Shown here: positions 3,965-6,362 of the stretch, piece after piece
Layout: every line of letters begins with the position of its first letter
Position numbering within the stretch: position 1 is the first letter of the stretch
Assembly: GCA_026417675.1 (NCBI GenBank)
Contig: JAOACV010000162.1
Location: 1-6,362 of the forward strand
DNA length: 6,362 nucleotides
Origin: Verrucomicrobiia bacterium
Lineage (GTDB): Bacteria; Verrucomicrobiota; Verrucomicrobiia; CAIQCK01
Reading direction: 5' to 3'
Position numbers and translations under genes: made by a program
Notes under the pieces: generated by a model
Told to the model about the DNA's origin: nothing
Databases searched by the model: none
What the model saw: only the letters and a program-made list of their open reading frames with translations

Positions 3965-6362
3965 ATGTTCCCGCGCGCAAAAAAGGTCAAGAGGTTGCTG
4001 GGCCGACGCAAGGAGGCGGTGCGCGTCCAGTGGCGCGGCTTTGTCGGTTCCTTCGACATCGCCTGGAAAACCAGCCGGATCCCCGTGCGGCTTGTGTTGC
4101 TGGTGTGGCTGGCTTGCCGCGCGGCCATCGCGCAGCAAGTCACCCTCTACGTTGCGCCCGACGGCGACGACGCCAATGCCGGCACGAAAGAGGCGCCGTT
4201 CGCGACGGTGGAACGCGCGCGCGACGAAATCCGGAGACTGAAACCGGCCGGCGCGACCGTCTTCCTGCGCGACGGGACGTATCGCATCGCCCAACCGCTG
4301 GTCTTCGCGCCGGAAGACTCCGGCACGAAAACCCATCCCATCGTCTATCGCGCCTCGCCGGGCGAGAAACCGGTGATTGACGGCGGACGGCGGATCACCG
4401 GCTTCAAGCGCGCCGGCAAGCTGTGGACGGCGACGATTCCGGAAGTGCGCGATGGCCAATGGTATTTCAACCAGCTCTTCGTCAACGGCCGGCGGCGGCA
4501 GCGGGCGCGAATTCCCAACAGCGGCTACTTGCGCATGGCCGGGCCGGCGCCGAGTCTGCGTGACGCCAGCGGCAGGGAGATCGTTCGCAACAAGTCGGCT
4601 TTCCTATTCAAACCCGGCGACCTGCGGCCGTGGCCGCGGCTGGCGGATGCGAACCTCGTGCTGATGCCCTCGTGGGAAAACTCGATCCACCACATCAAGT
4701 CGGTCTGCACCGCCAGCAACCTCGTCGAATTGGCCGTGCCACTGAAGGAATGGTGGACCATCGGCCACTGGGAGCGCGAAGCGCGCTACTACATCGAGAA
4801 TCTGGCCGAGGGACTCGACGCGCCGGGCGAATGGTATCTCGACCGCGCCAGCGGCGTGTTGAGCTACTACCCGGAGCCGGGCGAGCGGATGGACAAAGCG
4901 GAGGTCGTCGCGCCGGTCGTCGGCGAGTTCGCGCGGTTCGAGGGCAGGCCGGACGAAGGCAGATTTGTGGACGGACTGCGGTTTGTCGGCATCACGTTCC
5001 TGCACGCGGACTGGACGCTCTCGCCGCAAGGCAACAGCAGCACCCAGGCGGCCGTGGAAGTGCCCGCTGTCATCGCCGCCGACGGCGCGCGGGACTGCGC
5101 GCTCGAAGATTGCACCGTCGCGCACATCGGCACCTACGCCATCTGGTTCCGGCGCGGCTGCAAGGAGGGCCGCATCCAGCGTAACCGACTGTTTGACCTG
5201 GGCGCCGGCGGAGTGCGCGTGGGCGAAGAGCGCATGGCCCAGACCGACGTGGCCGAGACCAGCCGCACGCTGGTGGACAACAACTACGTTCACGACTACG
5301 GGAATGTTTACACCGGCGCGGTCGGCGTCTGGGTCGCGCACAGCAGCGACAACCGGATCAGTCACAACGAAATCCACAGCGGCAACTACACCGGCATCTC
5401 GCTCGGCTGGAACTGGAACGATTGTCCGACGCGCACGCTGCGAAACACCGTCGAGTTCAACCACATCCACCACATCGGCCGAGGCGTGATGAGCGACATG
5501 GGCGGCATCTACACCCTCGGCCGCCAGACCGGCGCGGTGTTGCGCGGCAACCTCATCCACGACGTGTTTGCCTACGAACGGCCGGCGCTGGCGTGGGGGA
5601 TCTATCACGACAGCGGCAGCAACGGGTTCCTCGACGAGGGCAACGTCTGCTACCACACCACCAGCGGCGGCATCATGAACACCGGCCTGTTTGGCAACCA
5701 CATCCGCAACAACATCTTCGCGGCCTGCGAACGCCAGCTCATCTGGCGCTACAAGTTCGAGAAGGAGCCGGCCAGCGTTTTCGAGCGCAACATCTGCTAC
5801 GTTACTCAAGGCGAGTTGCTCAACCGCGACGCGGGCCAGAGCGACTTCCAGTCGAAGTGGGATTATAACCTTTTCTGGCGTGCCGACCGCCGGCCGCCGA
5901 CGTTCTACGGAATGACTTTCGAGGCGTGGCAGGCCAAAGGCATGGACCGGAACTCCATCGTCGCCGACCCGCTTTTTGTGAACGCCGCCGCGTGCGACTT
6001 CCGGCTGAGACCCAACTCGCCGGCGATCACGAAACTTGGATTCCAGCCGATTGACGTGAGCAGGTGCGGCCTCTACGGCGACCACGCGTGGACGAGCTTG
6101 CCGAAGCAGCGCAAGTTCCCCAAGACCGTCCTGCCTGCCGCGCCTTCGCTTCCGAAACCGGCGCCGATCAGCGACGGTTTTGAGAACACGCCCATCGGCG
6201 AACGTCCGCGCGCCGCACAGGTCAGCGGCGAAGACATGGGGGCTTCCATCCGTGTTGCCGACGAGCGTGCCGCCAGCGGCAACCGCAGTCTCAAGATCGC
6301 CGATACGGCGGGCATGAAACACATTTGGGAGCCGCACCTCTATTACCAACCGCACTTCAAAC
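3965..6362 (+). CDS. Secreted right-handed parallel beta-helix protein, GH141-like glycoside hydrolase candidate; C-terminus beyond window
   Basis: Large exported carbohydrate-active protein; 799 residues are visible without a stop. Order: basic N-terminal stretch (1-40), hydrophobic signal segment (41-55, likely cleavage after AIA at 54-56), a beta-helix entry motif LYVAPDGDDANAG (61-73) with APFATVERARDEIR (78-91), an inserted strand-rich region (about 135-335) containing FNQLFVNGRRRQRARIP (168-184), then helix rungs rich in N-x-I-H repeats: NNYVHDYG (439-446), HNEIHSGNYTGISLGWNWN (467-485), FNHIHHIG (498-505), GNLIHDV (528-534), RNNIF (581-585). MSDMGGIYTLGR (509-520) and WGIYHDSGSNG (544-554) supply Asp511 and Asp549 as candidate catalytic acids. 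A Pro-rich linker (723-735) leads to a partial beta-sandwich-like domain from about 737. The start follows the aminotransferase stop by 12 nt, in the same frame, with no Shine-Dalgarno. From memory the architecture fits GH141-type proteins; a pectate-lyase-like or non-catalytic helix is the alternative. Confidence 0.85.
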   Translation, partial: MFPRAKKVKRLLGRRKEAVRVQWRGFVGSFDIAWKTSRIPVRLVLLVWLACRAAIAQQVTLYVAPDGDDANAGTKEAPFATVERARDEIRRLKPAGATVFLRDGTYRIAQPLVFAPEDSGTKTHPIVYRASPGEKPVIDGGRRITGFKRAGKLWTATIPEVRDGQWYFNQLFVNGRRRQRARIPNSGYLRMAGPAPSLRDASGREIVRNKSAFLFKPGDLRPWPRLADANLVLMPSWENSIHHIKSVCTASNLVELAVPLKEWWTIGHWEREARYYIENLAEGLDAPGEWYLDRASGVLSYYPEPGERMDKAEVVAPVVGEFARFEGRPDEGRFVDGLRFVGITFLHADWTLSPQGNSSTQAAVEVPAVIAADGARDCALEDCTVAHIGTYAIWFRRGCKEGRIQRNRLFDLGAGGVRVGEERMAQTDVAETSRTLVDNNYVHDYGNVYTGAVGVWVAHSSDNRISHNEIHSGNYTGISLGWNWNDCPTRTLRNTVEFNHIHHIGRGVMSDMGGIYTLGRQTGAVLRGNLIHDVFAYERPALAWGIYHDSGSNGFLDEGNVCYHTTSGGIMNTGLFGNHIRNNIFAACERQLIWRYKFEKEPASVFERNICYVTQGELLNRDAGQSDFQSKWDYNLFWRADRRPPTFYGMTFEAWQAKGMDRNSIVADPLFVNAAACDFRLRPNSPAITKLGFQPIDVSRCGLYGDHAWTSLPKQRKFPKTVLPAAPSLPKPAPISDGFENTPIGERPRAAQVSGEDMGASIRVADERAASGNRSLKIADTAGMKHIWEPHLYYQPHFK
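6173..6362 (+). other. Partial C-terminal beta-sandwich (lectin/glucanase-like) domain of the beta-helix protein
   Basis: After the helix ends near residue 704 and a linker rich in Pro and Lys, the sequence ISDGFENTPIGERP (735-748) begins a new domain that continues with IRVADERAASGNRSLKIAD (762-780). The pattern 'DxFE-x-x-PxG' followed by 'ASGxxSLKxxD' is common in concanavalin-like or CBM-like modules appended to secreted Verrucomicrobiota and Planctomycetota enzymes. Carbohydrate binding is inferred; the domain is cut by the window end. Confidence 0.5.

Noticed and set aside
4085..4120. Possible lipobox (VWLAC) in the beta-helix protein signal segment
   Set aside because: The residue at -3 is Trp and the usual L-[AS]-[GA]-C pattern is not met; an ordinary cleavage after AIA at 54-56 fits better.
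4604..6355. Minus-strand open frame of 583 codons opposite the beta-helix gene
   Set aside because: The translation is Val/Ala/Asp/Arg-rich without motifs, whereas the plus-strand frame shows a signal peptide and beta-helix repeats. It is an antisense shadow caused by codon bias.

Overview
The window looks like chromosomal DNA from a GC-rich, carbohydrate-degrading bacterium. Verrucomicrobiota is most likely and Planctomycetota is second. The grounds are gene content and motif wording: a heparan-sulfamidase-like sulfatase, a xylose-isomerase-type TIM barrel, a DegT-type aminotransferase and a large secreted parallel beta-helix enzyme. Shine-Dalgarno sequences are weak or absent for most genes. 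Taxonomy is inferred, not shown.

Layout: a minus-strand sulfatase starts at 877 and runs off the left edge, so only its N-terminal ~292 residues are present. A 108-bp divergent intergenic region (878-985) follows. From 986 to the right edge four genes lie head to tail on the plus strand: a lipoyl/octanoyl transferase-like protein (986-1678), a sugar-phosphate isomerase/epimerase-like TIM barrel with an added Pro/Ala-rich tail (1697-2680), a PLP-dependent DegT/DnrJ/EryC1/StrS aminotransferase (2699-3952) and a secreted right-handed parallel beta-helix protein (3965 to beyond 6362, cut by the window). The gaps are 18, 18 and 12 nt with no terminator visible, which suggests one transcript. No stretch over 300 bases lacks a gene, and no RNA gene, mobile element or CRISPR was seen.

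How the genes may work together (inference): the two exported proteins at the edges, sulfatase and beta-helix glycosidase/lyase-like protein, fit extracytoplasmic breakdown of a sulfated polysaccharide. The beta-helix protein resembles GH141-type enzymes from memory. The TIM barrel and aminotransferase lack signal peptides and could process a sugar or cyclitol in the cytoplasm by isomerisation/epimerisation and transamination. The lipoyl-transferase-like gene has no obvious link to this and may simply share the transcript. I did not find a clearly new system. The most unusual points are the gene combination, the repeat-built tail on the TIM barrel, the LipM-like cysteine in the acyltransferase, and the long basic N-terminal extension on the beta-helix protein.
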